Source: Acidimicrobiaceae bacterium (GTDB lineage Bacteria > Actinomycetota > Acidimicrobiia > Acidimicrobiales > RAAP-2). From it: a stretch of DNA of 64,000 nucleotides. This document shows positions 16,153 through 24,838 of this stretch, in pieces. A model generated the notes under the pieces. The model worked only from the letters and a program-made list of their open reading frames with translations, was not told where the DNA came from and did not search any database. Every line of letters starts with the position of its first letter. The stretch's first letter is position 1. The DNA lies in contig PKWY01000046.1 of NCBI GenBank assembly GCA_003132205.1, forward strand, positions 107,467 to 171,466. Reading direction: 5' to 3'. The translations under genes and the position numbers were made by a program.

Positions 16153-17202
16153 GTGGCGTCTGTTCCAGTAATCCTGGTCCTCCTCGTATTCGGCGCAGCG
16201 TCAGGGGCGACTTGGGTCGCCGGTGTCGAACTCTCGAAATCAACGGATGAACTTGATCGACGCCTGGGAATCGGTGACGCGATTGGCGGGATGGTGCTGC
16301 TTGCCATTGCCGGCAGCCTGCCGGAGTTGGCGATCACAATCTCCGCGGCAGAGTCGGGCCACCTCGGCCTGGCGGCTGGAAACCTGATCGGCGGCATAGC
16401 GACCGCAACCATGGTGCTTGTCGTGTGTGATCTCTTTGCCCCAAGACCCCTGACTTTCCTCGTCGGATCCCTCGTGCCAGTTCTTGAGGGCCTGCTCGTC
16501 GTGCTCACCGTGTCAGTGGTGCTCATGGGCGCGTTGCTGCCCAAGTCGGTAGTCATAGCGGGGCGCTTCAGTCCGGCGTCTTTCGCGATCGTGGTCATCT
16601 GGATCGGCGGAGTTTGGGTACTGAACCGGACCCGGTCGCATCCAAAGTGGGAGGTGGTGATGGCGGGCAGTCAGCCCGGGCGTCCTCACCGCCGCATCCG
16701 TCATCCGGTCGCAGATGCCGCGCGCGCAAAGCATTCAATGACGCGCGTTGCGACACTCTTCGGCGTCTCGGCGGGGGTGACATTCTTGGCGGGTGTCGCG
16801 CTGGAGATCAGCGGTAACGAACTGGCAAACCGCGCCGGTATCAACGGAGTGGTCTTCGGCGCGACGGTCCTGGCGATAGCGACGGCGCTTCCGGAGATCA
16901 GTTCGGGAATCGAGGCCGTACGTCTCGGCGACCATCAACTCGCGATCGGCGACGTTTTCGGTGGAAATGCGTTCCAGCTATGTCTATTCGTACTGGCAGA
17001 CCTCGTGGCGGCGAAACCGGTACTGCCGACAACCGGTGCCCCGATCGCGTGGCTCGCTTCGCTCAGTTTGGTGTTGACCGTGATGTACGTCGGCGGTGTG
17101 ATCGTGCGTCCTTCGCGACCGAATCGACTAGGACCCGATTCGATCTTGGCGCTCTTCTTCTACGTTGTCGGAATTGTTGGGCTACTCCGGATCGCCGGGT
17201 GA
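16153..17202 (+). CDS. Ca2+/cation antiporter (CaCA, sodium/calcium exchanger family)
   Basis: A 349-residue membrane protein with about ten hydrophobic segments in two homologous halves, as in YrbG-type exchangers. The two alpha repeats are visible: GGMVLLAIAGSLPELAITIS with GNLIGG in the first half, and FGATVLAIATALPEISSGIE with GDVFGGNAFQ in the second. The acidic residue in each (S-L-P-E-L, A-L-P-E-I) is the ion-binding Glu. The middle loop around residues 170-195 is basic. It likely exchanges Ca2+ or another cation for H+ or Na+. GTG start; the ATG two bases before is out of frame. Confidence 0.88.
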   Translation: MASVPVILVLLVFGAASGATWVAGVELSKSTDELDRRLGIGDAIGGMVLLAIAGSLPELAITISAAESGHLGLAAGNLIGGIATATMVLVVCDLFAPRPLTFLVGSLVPVLEGLLVVLTVSVVLMGALLPKSVVIAGRFSPASFAIVVIWIGGVWVLNRTRSHPKWEVVMAGSQPGRPHRRIRHPVADAARAKHSMTRVATLFGVSAGVTFLAGVALEISGNELANRAGINGVVFGATVLAIATALPEISSGIEAVRLGDHQLAIGDVFGGNAFQLCLFVLADLVAAKPVLPTTGAPIAWLASLSLVLTVMYVGGVIVRPSRPNRLGPDSILALFFYVVGIVGLLRIAG

Positions 17203-17630
17203 GCAATACGGCGGCACAACCATCGCCATCCAGTGTGATGCGCTAGAGCAGCCAGTATGCCGGACTGTGCGGTCGACATCGTCGGCTAATCGGAGCGCCA
17301 GAACGCCACCACGAATGCCGGATTAGCGTGACGAATGATGGGGAGTCGCTCTGCACGCGACGAACGAACCGTCGTCCCGGCATGACCCACGATCCGGACT
17401 AAGCGTCGGCGGACCACCGATAGTTGTGGCCCTTGACGAAGTATGACTGCTCCCTAGTGTCAAGACAGTGATGTCGTCCAGTCCGATCCGTTCTGCCACC
17501 TATCACTGGCGGCTCGTACGTACGGCCAGCGTTCGCTTCGGTAAACCCTCCCTCGCCTTTGTTCGCCGTCATGGTTCGGATGGTACCCTCCGATACGAAA
17601 CACGGTAGCAAGTACCTAATTGGAGAACGA
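17203..17630. other. Stretch without a supported gene
   Basis: The frame of the methyltransferase gene is open upstream to 17559, but the stretch shows no protein features. No repeats or RNAs are seen. Confidence 0.4.
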
Positions 17631-18374
17631 ATGCGCGGCGACACGACGAACAGTGAAGATGTATTCGGACGTGCACTATTGGATTGGGCGAAGGGCGGCA
17701 AGACGCCTGAGGTGCTTGAGCGCGACGACGGATTTACCCAAATTGGCGCGGGACCCGAGGTCTACCTATCAGAATTCATCGGCTGGCCATCCGCGGAGCG
17801 GAGGTCCATTCGCTATCTGCGAGGTCGCGTCATTGACATAGGATGCGGCGCTGGCAGGGTGGCTCTGGATCTGCAACGTCGCGGCATCGAGGTTGTCGGT
17901 CTCGATTCGTCGCCTCTCGCGGTTAGAGCGGCCAAGATCCGTGACGTAAAGGAGGTCTGGTGTCTGCCGGTTGAAGATTTGGCATCGAAGATCGGATCCT
18001 TTGACTCAATAGTGTTGTTCGGTAACAACTTCGGAATCTTCGAGACACCAAATCATGCTCGTCAGCTATTGACCGATTTAGCCAAGAGCACTAAACCCGG
18101 TGCACGAATCTTCGCAGAGAGCACGAACGCGTACTGTGGCGGCGCTCCCGGTTTTGACCGTTCCTATTATCGGAAGAACAAGGAACGTGGCGTTACCCCC
18201 GGACAGGCACGTCTGCGCTTTCGCTACGACGACTTGGTTGGTCCATGGTTCAATTGGCTCTACGTGTCTCCGAGTGAGATGCGATCGATTCTTCGTGGTA
18301 CTGGCTGGCATCAAAAAGATGTGCTTGGAGTGCGCTCAAGCGAGCCGTACGTCGCCATATTGGAGAAGGACTGA
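17631..18374 (+). CDS. SAM-dependent methyltransferase, class I
   Basis: A 247-residue protein. The SAM-binding core is clear: motif I GRVIDIGCGAGRVALDL, motif II GIEVVGLDSSPLAV (acidic residue binding the ribose), a motif with VKEVWCLPVEDLAS, and SFDSIVLFGNNFGIF as motif IV. The C-terminal half (LRFRYDDLVGPWFNWLYVSP, then HQKDVL) forms the substrate side. The ATG at 17631 follows TTGGAGAAC, a good ribosome binding site. The substrate is unknown; the layout fits small-molecule methyltransferases. Confidence 0.85.
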   Translation: MRGDTTNSEDVFGRALLDWAKGGKTPEVLERDDGFTQIGAGPEVYLSEFIGWPSAERRSIRYLRGRVIDIGCGAGRVALDLQRRGIEVVGLDSSPLAVRAAKIRDVKEVWCLPVEDLASKIGSFDSIVLFGNNFGIFETPNHARQLLTDLAKSTKPGARIFAESTNAYCGGAPGFDRSYYRKNKERGVTPGQARLRFRYDDLVGPWFNWLYVSPSEMRSILRGTGWHQKDVLGVRSSEPYVAILEKD

Positions 18375-18621
18375 GGAAGAGTGGGCGCTTTCATGATCTT
18401 GCCTGTTAGTGATTCGCTGACGTAGGCCAGCTCAAAGCATTTGCCACCTTGCGCTGGAGGCTTGGCACGGACAAGGCCTGATCCGTGTCGCAGGCCCGAC
18501 GCAAAAGATCTAATGGGTCCGCCACCATGCACGGGCGTCTCCTGCCCGGGCGAGCCGTCGCAGCGCACTGATTCAAATCCATACGTACGTCAAACGACTC
18601 CCTTGAAGGTAGTCTCCCGTC

Positions 18622-19296
18622 ATGGACCCTCCCGGAAACTTGATTGCGGCGGGCCGTGACGCCGATATTTTCGACTACGGCAAAGGAAGCGTTCTTCGGC
18701 GGTCACGCAATGGTCGCTCTCAGGTCCTTGAGGCAAGAGCCATGGAATTCGTTCGGTCTAAGGGTTATCCAGTCCCAGAAGTCTTCGAAGTCAGCGATGA
18801 CGGAATCGACTTGGTCATGGACCGGATCGAAGGACCGACGATGATCGAGGCGGCTTCTGCTCAACCATGGAAACTGAGAGGTTTCGGTCGCGATTTGGCT
18901 GAGTTGCACCAATCGCTCCACCTTCTGCAAGCTCCGCAATGGATGCCCGCTGCACCGTGCGGCCCTGGTGAACATGTACTGCATATGGATCTTCATCCGT
19001 TAAACATCATCCTTTCGAGCAAGGGGCCGATCGTTCTGGACTGGACGAATGCAGCGCGCGGAAATCCTTTAGTTGACGTTGCGGCGACTTGGGTGCTACT
19101 GGCTTCCGGAAATGTCTCAAGCAGTCGAGTACAAGCAGCAGCCGTAAGAGTAGGGCGCGGCGTCCTCCTACGAGCCTTTCTTAGGCAATTTCCGAGAGAC
19201 GAACTCTCTTCCGAACTGAGCAGCGTCGTGGAGTGGAAATGCCAGGACTCGAACATGAGCGCCGCAGAGATTAAACGAATGCGCTCGCTCCTTTAA
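18622..19296 (+). CDS. Aminoglycoside-phosphotransferase-like kinase
   Basis: A 224-residue protein with the C-lobe of the APH/choline-kinase fold. The catalytic loop HMDLHPLNIIL (H-x-D-x-x-x-x-N) near residue 118 and the metal-binding VLDWTNAARG near 138 are intact. The N-lobe is short but has a nucleotide-binding start (AAGRDADIFDYGKGSVLRRS, then EARAMEFVRSKGYPVPEVFE). It may phosphorylate a small alcohol or sugar, or confer resistance. No resistance gene cluster accompanies it. The mobile element's left attachment site begins 30 bases after its stop. Confidence 0.8.
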   Translation: MDPPGNLIAAGRDADIFDYGKGSVLRRSRNGRSQVLEARAMEFVRSKGYPVPEVFEVSDDGIDLVMDRIEGPTMIEAASAQPWKLRGFGRDLAELHQSLHLLQAPQWMPAAPCGPGEHVLHMDLHPLNIILSSKGPIVLDWTNAARGNPLVDVAATWVLLASGNVSSSRVQAAAVRVGRGVLLRAFLRQFPRDELSSELSSVVEWKCQDSNMSAAEIKRMRSLL

Positions 19297-19325
19297 GGCA
19301 ATTGCCCCAATAGGAGAAGCATTGC

Positions 19326-19388
19326 TGGTGTCGGAGGCGGGACTTGAACCCGCACGCCCCTAAGGGCACCAGCCCCTCAAGCTGGCGC
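19326..19388. repeat. Left attachment site (attL), 63 bp
   Basis: Identical to 28435-28497. It covers the CCA end, T-arm, variable arm and anticodon arm of the tRNA-Leu gene and stops after the anticodon stem. The rest of the tRNA is missing here, so this copy is not a functional gene. Confidence 0.95.
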
Positions 19389-19477
19389 AGGCCCTTTGCG
19401 ATATAGGCGAAAGTGCCTCTGATCTGGGATTTGACTAGTTAGCAGTTTGCACTATTTGACACTGTTTGTGAAAGTCT

Positions 19478-19507
19478 TGCGGACTTTTCGCGGACTTGGG
19501 GAGCGTC
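19478..19507. repeat. Candidate integrase arm site, left
   Basis: Thirty bases identical to 28358-28387. Each contains two copies of GCGGACTT (here 19479-19486 and 19490-19497) one helical turn (11 bp) apart. In the excised circle the two blocks would lie on opposite sides of the 63-base core, as arm-type sites do. Confidence 0.6.
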
Positions 19508-19608
19508 CCAACACCGGACTATTGGAAACGTCTACCTTCAGTCCAGGTGAATGGGGAAACTCTCAGGCGAGGAAGCCACCAGTCGAGCTCTCGGGCTCGG
19601 CGACTGAC

Positions 19609-19639
19609 GAGGCGCGGCGGTAATGAACCGTCGCGCCTC
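19609..19639. terminator. Hairpin after the leftward operon
   Basis: GAGGCGCGGCGG (19609-19620) pairs with CCGTCGCGCCTC (19628-19639) with one wobble pair and a seven-base loop. It is the likely terminator of the satellite's long operon, about 170 bases beyond its last gene. Confidence 0.5.
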
Positions 19640-19806
19640 TTCGGTTCTAGGTAGGTTCACCCTCTTGAGGCCTTCACGACGCTCGCTGTGTGGCGATTCT
19701 CGGCACTCTTTCAGGTGGAGTGGGATCACCCGTATGGCTCAAACAGCGACGACGTTAGACCTCACGCGGAGGGCGATGGCCCTTGATCGAATTCACAGCG
19801 ACTGCG

Positions 19807-20136
19807 CTACTGTGCGTCGATCTGGTCCGCGAGAGTTTCGAGTGCCCTCGCCAACTCGCGAGCGCTGTTCGCAGTGAATCCAAGATCAGCAAACTTGATG
19901 ACAACGCCGACCCGCTCGGGCTTGAAGTCGCCGTCGTCATTCAGCACCGTTTGAGAAAGACAGACCTCGGCCTTGGCGAAATCCCTGTTGTGGTGCACTT
20001 GCTGTGTCGCTATATCGATCGGGTGCCCTTCGTGAGTGAAGGAATGCCAGGAGTTGGCTTCAAACTCGCGCTCGTGCATGGCGCCAGTGACGCACCATTC
20101 CGGGCATGGGTGGTCGTCAGGCGATTCGGTAGTCAT
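19807..20136 (-). CDS. Small hypothetical protein with a CPEWC motif
   Basis: A 109-residue protein, last gene of the leftward operon and four bases beyond the terminase gene. It starts with DHPCPEWCVTGAMHEREFEA, followed by HSFTHEGHPIDIA and an even beta pattern, and ends in a helix (SARELARALETLADQIDA). The C-P-x-W-C and His spacing followed by a final SAREL helix resembles the DUF6907-type proteins common in actinobacteria and their phages. That link is from memory of the pattern. The Cys and His residues could bind a metal. Function unknown. Confidence 0.7.
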   Translation of the reverse strand: MTTESPDDHPCPEWCVTGAMHEREFEANSWHSFTHEGHPIDIATQQVHHNRDFAKAEVCLSQTVLNDDGDFKPERVGVVIKFADLGFTANSARELARALETLADQIDAQ

Positions 20137-20140
20137 GCTC

Positions 20141-21790
20141 TCAGTCCATCACAAGGATGCGACCTTTGCTGGCCGTGCCTTTTCCCGCACTAGGTAGCTT
20201 GGCGATCGCGTCGAGTCGAGCAGCCCACGCCAGGGTTGCGGCGACCGCGCAGTCAATCTTCCTCGGGCTGTCGGGGTATTCCTTACTGATCTGTAGCCCC
20301 GAGCGTGAGACGTTGCGGCGCGCATTCAAAATGTGCTCGGTCAAGCGGTACGACCCGTCGTGTGTCATGTCACCGTTGCTGACGGCCTCCTCGAAGGCGG
20401 CCAACGCGCGGACCATGATCGAAGCGCGGTTCGCCCAAAAGTGTGTAGCGTGGTCATGGCTCGCTTTGACTTTCAAGCGACGTGAGAAAGCCGCTTCCCA
20501 GGTGCCGAGCTGCGATTGCCACTGTGACGGGTCCGCGTAAAAGCCGACAACGCGAAAACGCTTAAACGCGTCTCTGACTGCGGCGTCGACGAGGGCCTCG
20601 GGAACCTCCCAGGTGTCCTCATCTTCTCGCGCCTGCCAGCACCCTAAGAGCTCAACATGGCCATCCTTCACGCGCACGGCGACCAGGGCGGTGGCGTCAG
20701 CGTTGCCGCGCGCGCGACCTCGCGAGCCATCGAATCCCAGCGTGATCGTGTCGCCCTCGACGAGCGGCTTGGATCGATCGAGGCAACCGTGCCACTGGTC
20801 TCCACGGATCCATGCATCATCAGCTGAGGCCGCCTGATTCAAGTAATACCTTCTCGCGTCGCTCGGATGAGTGCCCCCGTCGAGGACTTCGGCCGCGAGA
20901 CGATCAACGTCGATCCAAGGGCTGTCTGCGTAGAGCTCGGCGAGAGCGGCGCGGAGCTCTACAGGGTCGCCCAGGTCCTCGCAATGCCCGATCGGGTGCC
21001 ACGTGAGCACACCGTCGCCCGCGTGAGTGCCAGCGCGAACGGCTTCCGCGTACGTGTGCGTCGACTCGGCAACGGACCCGGCGCCCGCGATCCACATATT
21101 CGACGTTTCGAGGCTTCGTCCACCTGTCTTGGCCACACCCCGTCGCAACGTCTCAGCGAGGCGGTGCCCCCCATTCGACGCGATCCACAAGTGCGACTCG
21201 TCGAGCACTACCGCCGTAGGACGGAGACCCTCTTTCGACGGAGCGCGGGCCGTTGACGAGGTTAACTTTCCGACGCGCGTTCGAATGCGAGTGAGACCCG
21301 CGTCGAGGCCGGGAATCGCCGCCAGGGCGGTGACGTTTTCCAACATCGCGATCGCCAGACTCATCGTCGCATCCTCTGCCTGGTCTTGTGAGAGAGCGGA
21401 CAGCTTCACATCTGGCGAAGGGTGCGAGCGCATGACGGGTTCACCGTCGTCGGCCCACTCGACGAAACGAACCGGGCCCGCGAGCTCACAGCACGCGAGC
21501 GCGGCCGCCATCGGCGACTTACCCGCGCCCTTTGGCAACACGATCTGACCACGGCGCCAGATGTACTGACCGTCGTCGTCGAGGGAGTACCACCAGCTCA
21601 CGAAACGCGCTTGCGACTCGCGCCAGCGCCACGGTTGACCCGCGTCGTCGCCGTCTGGCTGCGCGAGCACGACCTCTGACCATGCGAGCACGCCAGGACC
21701 GGCAGAGCGCACGTCTTGATCGTGAGGCCAGCCGACCGGCAGGCCGTCGTCAGACCATTCGAGGTGGGCGAGAATGTCGGCGGCGCTCAC
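20141..21790 (-). CDS. terL: Phage terminase large subunit
   Basis: A 549-residue packaging ATPase/nuclease. Walker A is VLPKGAGKS (about 84-92), Walker B is TAVVLDESHLW (about 192-202), and a C-terminal RuvC-like nuclease begins with TLGFDGSRG and continues with DATALVAV. The length and motifs are those of complete tailed-phage terminases. The frame is open far upstream, but the GTG at 21790 overlaps the TerS stop (GTGA) and gives the correct N-terminus. It would cut and pump DNA into a prohead, but no prohead gene is present, so it must act with a helper phage's portal or have been co-opted. Confidence 0.9.
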   Translation of the reverse strand: MSAADILAHLEWSDDGLPVGWPHDQDVRSAGPGVLAWSEVVLAQPDGDDAGQPWRWRESQARFVSWWYSLDDDGQYIWRRGQIVLPKGAGKSPMAAALACCELAGPVRFVEWADDGEPVMRSHPSPDVKLSALSQDQAEDATMSLAIAMLENVTALAAIPGLDAGLTRIRTRVGKLTSSTARAPSKEGLRPTAVVLDESHLWIASNGGHRLAETLRRGVAKTGGRSLETSNMWIAGAGSVAESTHTYAEAVRAGTHAGDGVLTWHPIGHCEDLGDPVELRAALAELYADSPWIDVDRLAAEVLDGGTHPSDARRYYLNQAASADDAWIRGDQWHGCLDRSKPLVEGDTITLGFDGSRGRARGNADATALVAVRVKDGHVELLGCWQAREDEDTWEVPEALVDAAVRDAFKRFRVVGFYADPSQWQSQLGTWEAAFSRRLKVKASHDHATHFWANRASIMVRALAAFEEAVSNGDMTHDGSYRLTEHILNARRNVSRSGLQISKEYPDSPRKIDCAVAATLAWAARLDAIAKLPSAGKGTASKGRILVMD

Positions 21791-22164
21791 GCTTTGCGAT
21801 CCCAACGGGCCCGCGCGAGGCCGATCGCGGACACCGTGGCTGCGCGTGAGGCGTCGACGGCGGACGTGTCGGTGTCGGCCAGTGAGAGACCTCGTAGGAG
21901 CGTCGACAGTGTGGCCCTGTGTGCGCGCAGTTCTGAGATCAGAGGATGGATCACCTCTTGCCCCATCGAACCTCGCGTCGTTCGGGGCACGTCTTTCAAG
22001 GCCGCCTGTAGGTCGTCGATCAAATCGCATTCGTGGCACGCGTCCTGCAAAATTCGCGCGTGGTCGGGGCGTAAGACGTGATTTTTGGTTACCTCGCGCC
22101 ACAGAGCGCGGCCGCCTGCGGCCAGTCCTTTCGGTGCGGCGGGCGATTTCTTAACTGGGGCCAT
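21787..22164 (-). CDS. terS: Phage terminase small subunit (P27-like)
   Basis: A 125-residue protein upstream of and overlapping terL. The N-terminal basic segment (MAPVKKSPAAPKGLAAGGRA) and the LWREVTKNHVLRPDHARILQ helix pair are typical of the P27 family of small terminase subunits, followed by the helices ACHECDLIDDLQAAL and LISELRAHRATLSTLLRGLS. TerS recognises the packaging start on DNA and hands it to TerL. In satellites a TerS of their own lets the island's DNA be chosen instead of the helper's. Its start overlaps the end of the preceding frame by 14 bases. Confidence 0.8.
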   Translation of the reverse strand: MAPVKKSPAAPKGLAAGGRALWREVTKNHVLRPDHARILQDACHECDLIDDLQAALKDVPRTTRGSMGQEVIHPLISELRAHRATLSTLLRGLSLADTDTSAVDASRAATVSAIGLARARWDRKA

Positions 22165-22447
22165 ATTTCACCTGACCTCGAAAACGGACGGCGATGCGCA
22201 TCGACAGCGACCGGCTACACGGTACGGGACGGACAGAGGCACCCAGGGGGTCAAGAGGGGCCACGTCGACGCGGCCGGTCGCGTATGGGCGGCCACCAGG
22301 GCGACGCCGTGCCGGTCGTGGTGCCACTGAGGGCCGCCCCTCGATGTCGATGTCGATGTCGCCGCCGGCGACGCCCCACCCCGTCGAGTCGAGTGACGAA
22401 GTGCGGCACTGCGTCATGATCTTCGAGGTGTCCATCACTGCGATCAT
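22151..22447 (-). CDS. Hypothetical protein coupled to recT and terS
   Basis: A 98-residue frame that begins in the stop codon of recT (TGATG) and ends 13 bases inside terS. It is rich in Arg and Pro (ARRRPGGRPYATGRVDV) and contains a DIDIDIEG repeat from a CGATGT tandem tract. I recognise no domain. The frame fills exactly what would be the only large gap in an otherwise gapless operon, and that is the main argument for it being real. Codon composition looks less regular than in its neighbours, so it may be poorly conserved. Confidence 0.4.
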   Translation of the reverse strand: MIAVMDTSKIMTQCRTSSLDSTGWGVAGGDIDIDIEGRPSVAPRPARRRPGGRPYATGRVDVAPLDPLGASVRPVPCSRSLSMRIAVRFRGQVKYGPS

Positions 22448-23607
22448 CAGTGGACCTCACTCGTCGCGGCGTCCTCGTCCAGTCGGTCGATGACCGTGTG
22501 GGCTTCATCCTTCGTGAGCGCGTTCATCGAGTCGAGTGGCCGGTCGATGATGGCGCTCACGTAGTCGTGTCGGTCAACCTGAGCGACGCCGGCCATCGTG
22601 AGCATCGTTTGAATCTTCGTGACTTGGAACTTCGTCGCGAGTGGTGCATCGACTTCACTCGATGACGCCGTGTCGACGGCCGTCGTGGTGTCTGTCGTCG
22701 TGTCTGAAGGTTCGACGACCTCGGCCTCGACAACGTCGCCTCCAACAGCGTTGAGAACATCCAAGATGATCTGCATCGCATCCTCTGCCTGGTCTGACGT
22801 GAGACCTCGGGAAAGCGACGGCAGACCCGCTGCGATCCACGCGGTCTTGACGGTCGCCTTGTCACCCGCTTCGAGCAGTCCCAGCGACGTTGAGATGGCG
22901 TAGAGCTGATCGTCAGTCGCGGCCACGCCGGTCTCTTCGGTCGGTGTGGAGTGCGTCGTCGTCGATCGAGACGATGACCTGGTTGGTGCGGCCGCTGGCG
23001 GCGTGAACGACATGACCTCTTCGGGCGTGTACGACATGCCCGCGACGACATCCGAGAACATCATGCGAGCGATTCGACTGGTGGCGCGAGCCAACAGAAG
23101 GTCCTTTGTGTACTTCTCCCACGGCAGCGCCTTGCCTTGCTGAGAGCGAGCGCGAACCTTCCCCGTCGCGTCAACCGTACACAGGTCGGCATTGACGGCG
23201 TCGTCGATGGTGAAGTCAGTCTCACCTACTTCACCCGTGTCGCCGCGCTCGGCAACGATGATGCACTCGGTTCGCGTTGATTTGATGTTCAACTTGTGAC
23301 CAGCCTGTCGAATCAAGGCGCGCATCAGTTCGGGAGCCATCGACGGTTTGCCCTCAATGAAGTTCACCTGCTGCATTGCCTGCATTGGGCCTATTCCGAG
23401 CTCTGCCCCGTACATGACGACCGCCAGAACCTCGGCGGGTCGATTGCGCAGTGCGCTCGGCACCATCGCTGTCTTGCTGATTGCTTCGGCCAACTCCATG
23501 TACTCGTGCAAGTGAGGTATGCCCCCAAGGGCACGAGCGCCCGCGTGGTTGACGGCCGGAAGATTCGCGACCTCGACGACGGTTGCTTCGATCACTTCGT
23601 CGCTCAT
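22447..23607 (-). CDS. recT: RecT-family single-strand annealing protein
   Basis: A 386-residue protein. The first 200 residues have the RecT pattern: EYMELAEAISKTAMVPSALR, then EVLAVVMYGAELGIGPMQAM with QQVNFIEGKP, SMAPELMRALIRQAG, and LPWEKYTKDLLLARATSRIA. These proteins anneal complementary single strands in phage recombination and replication. After a Ser/Thr-rich linker the C-terminus carries two similar modules of about 50 residues (DDQLYAISTSLGLLEAG and FQVTKIQTMLTMAGVAQ, each ending in an LT-x-(D/E)-(Q/E)-A helix). The start overlaps the preceding stop by four bases. No RecE-type exonuclease is adjacent. Confidence 0.85.
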   Translation of the reverse strand: MSDEVIEATVVEVANLPAVNHAGARALGGIPHLHEYMELAEAISKTAMVPSALRNRPAEVLAVVMYGAELGIGPMQAMQQVNFIEGKPSMAPELMRALIRQAGHKLNIKSTRTECIIVAERGDTGEVGETDFTIDDAVNADLCTVDATGKVRARSQQGKALPWEKYTKDLLLARATSRIARMMFSDVVAGMSYTPEEVMSFTPPAAAPTRSSSRSTTTHSTPTEETGVAATDDQLYAISTSLGLLEAGDKATVKTAWIAAGLPSLSRGLTSDQAEDAMQIILDVLNAVGGDVVEAEVVEPSDTTTDTTTAVDTASSSEVDAPLATKFQVTKIQTMLTMAGVAQVDRHDYVSAIIDRPLDSMNALTKDEAHTVIDRLDEDAATSEVH

Positions 23608-24128
23608 TTCACTTTGGCCGCTGCAACGCCACCGGCGTTCTGGCCGCGCTCGGCGACCTCAGTGGCTGCGATACGGTGCGCAATTGAGGCACGACCCGCG
23701 AGGATCCGCTCGCAAACTTCAGCAAAGGTCAAATCAACAAGGCCGCCGGTTACAACGACGCGCGATTGATTGACGTTGTTGAGCTGCACGGTCGCTGCCA
23801 CGAACGAAGCGTGCAGCGTTTTCAGCGTCGAAAACTTCACGAACAATTCTTCGATCCCAGCGTCGGAATCGGCGGCAGAAGCTTTGAACGCCAGATCAGC
23901 GTTCTCGTACGATTCGCCGCATTTGATCCGCGACGCTTCGATGCTGGCCTTCACCGCTTCATCGTACGCATCGTCGCGACGTTGCTGGAGGTCGCGAGCC
24001 GCGAGCTCTTCGTCGGTTGGCACGGCATCGAGGACAGCCTGGGCCCTCGCCTGTTCGTCATCGATTCTTTCGGCTTCAAAACGTGCAATTCGCGCCGTCT
24101 CGATTTCTACAAGTCCCAGTGGTTCCAT
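23604..24128 (-). CDS. Hypothetical helical protein
   Basis: A 174-residue, mostly helical acidic protein (ETARIARFEAERIDDEQARA, DEELAARDLQQRRDDAYDEA) with probable coiled-coil stretches in the first 80 residues. The C-terminal part, VNQSRVVVTGGLVDLTFAEV followed by CERILAGR, is less charged. It lies between the 170-residue gene and recT, overlapping recT by four bases. I do not recognise the family. Its position beside recT suggests a role in satellite DNA metabolism, but there is no direct evidence. Confidence 0.65.
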   Translation of the reverse strand: MEPLGLVEIETARIARFEAERIDDEQARAQAVLDAVPTDEELAARDLQQRRDDAYDEAVKASIEASRIKCGESYENADLAFKASAADSDAGIEELFVKFSTLKTLHASFVAATVQLNNVNQSRVVVTGGLVDLTFAEVCERILAGRASIAHRIAATEVAERGQNAGGVAAAKVK

Positions 24129-24156
24129 TGTTTCCTTCTTTCGTTGATTGGTTGGT

Positions 24157-24669
24157 TCAGTTGACCGGGTGGCCAGTTGCAGGGTCTACCGTCGGCAACT
24201 TCGAAAGTTGAGCGGCGATTCGTTGAGCGGGTGTCAGCGGCTTCGAGGGCGTGACGACCACTGAGCCGGAGCCGCCTTGGGCGGGTTTTGGCCGCATGCC
24301 AGGCCGCGGGATCGCGAGTCCTGGGTTCGCTGTAACGGCGTCGTTGATGGCGGCTTCGAGGGCCGCTATGTCGCCTGCCTCGATCGACCCCAGGGCTTTC
24401 ACGAAGCGGTTGCTGTCCACCAGTGCGGTCAGGTCAACCCCGAGAGCGGTGGTGGCCGTTCGAAGCGCCTCAGCCATCGAGGGAGACTGCCCCTCAACGA
24501 CGGGTGATTCCACAACCGCTGTCACAGTCGGATCGGGCCCGGCGAGGTCGCGCCCATCCTTGTCGACGCGCGGAATTCCACGAAGTTTTGCCTGAATCGC
24601 CGCCCTCGTGTTTTGCACCATTGTCGCGTCCTCGACGAACGATGTTGGACGGCTGATGTTGCTGCTCAT
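24157..24669 (-). CDS. Hypothetical protein
   Basis: A 170-residue protein with a Pro/Ala-rich character and two repeated helix-like parts (MAEALRTATTALGVDLTALV, GDIAALEAAINDAVTANPGL). It ends with a basic linker and LTPAQRIAAQLSKLPTVDPA. No enzyme motif or membrane segment is seen. It follows the 55-residue gene by a single base after the stop (TGACATG) and precedes the next gene by 28 bases, so it belongs to the same operon. Function unknown. Confidence 0.6.
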   Translation of the reverse strand: MSSNISRPTSFVEDATMVQNTRAAIQAKLRGIPRVDKDGRDLAGPDPTVTAVVESPVVEGQSPSMAEALRTATTALGVDLTALVDSNRFVKALGSIEAGDIAALEAAINDAVTANPGLAIPRPGMRPKPAQGGSGSVVVTPSKPLTPAQRIAAQLSKLPTVDPATGHPVN

Positions 24670-24670
24670 G

Positions 24671-24838
24671 TCAGTTTCTCTTCCCTGGGGGTTTGGTGTT
24701 AGTGAGTCGGTGAGTCGAGGCAGGGCCGGTCGGCCTTGGGCGCCTCAGGGCTCCTTTGACGCTCGCCTCGATGGCGGAGCGCAGGCCGACGACGCGAGGA
24801 ACGCGCTGGCCCTGCCTCGAAACTTGTGACGCGCTCAT
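24671..24838 (-). CDS. Small basic protein (55 residues)
   Basis: This frame begins in the stop codon of the replication gene (TGATG) and ends one base before the next ATG, so it fits the operon exactly. The product, MSASQVSRQGQRVPRVVGLR followed by a short helix and a basic Pro-rich tail, is strongly positive and could bind nucleic acid. No family is recognised. The overlaps on both sides are the main support. Confidence 0.5.
   Translation of the reverse strand: MSASQVSRQGQRVPRVVGLRSAIEASVKGALRRPRPTGPASTHRLTNTKPPGKRN

Larger units (their letters stand above)
19389..19806. other. Non-coding left end of the element
   Basis: It holds an integrase arm-site candidate (19478-19507) and a strong hairpin (19609-19639). 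No reading frame here resembles a gene. Confidence 0.6.

Noticed and set aside
3000-19300. Idea that the row of small genes is an integron cassette array
   Set aside because: No integron integrase is present, gene directions are mixed and no pairs of GTTRRRY/RYYYAAC sites bound the genes.
19326-19388. A second tRNA-Leu gene
   Set aside because: Only the 3' 63 bases are present; the acceptor 5' strand and D-arm are absent, so it is attL.
20141-22102. 653-residue version of the terminase large subunit
   Set aside because: The first 100 residues overlap terS in another frame and are Arg-rich; the GTG overlapping the terS stop gives a normal length.
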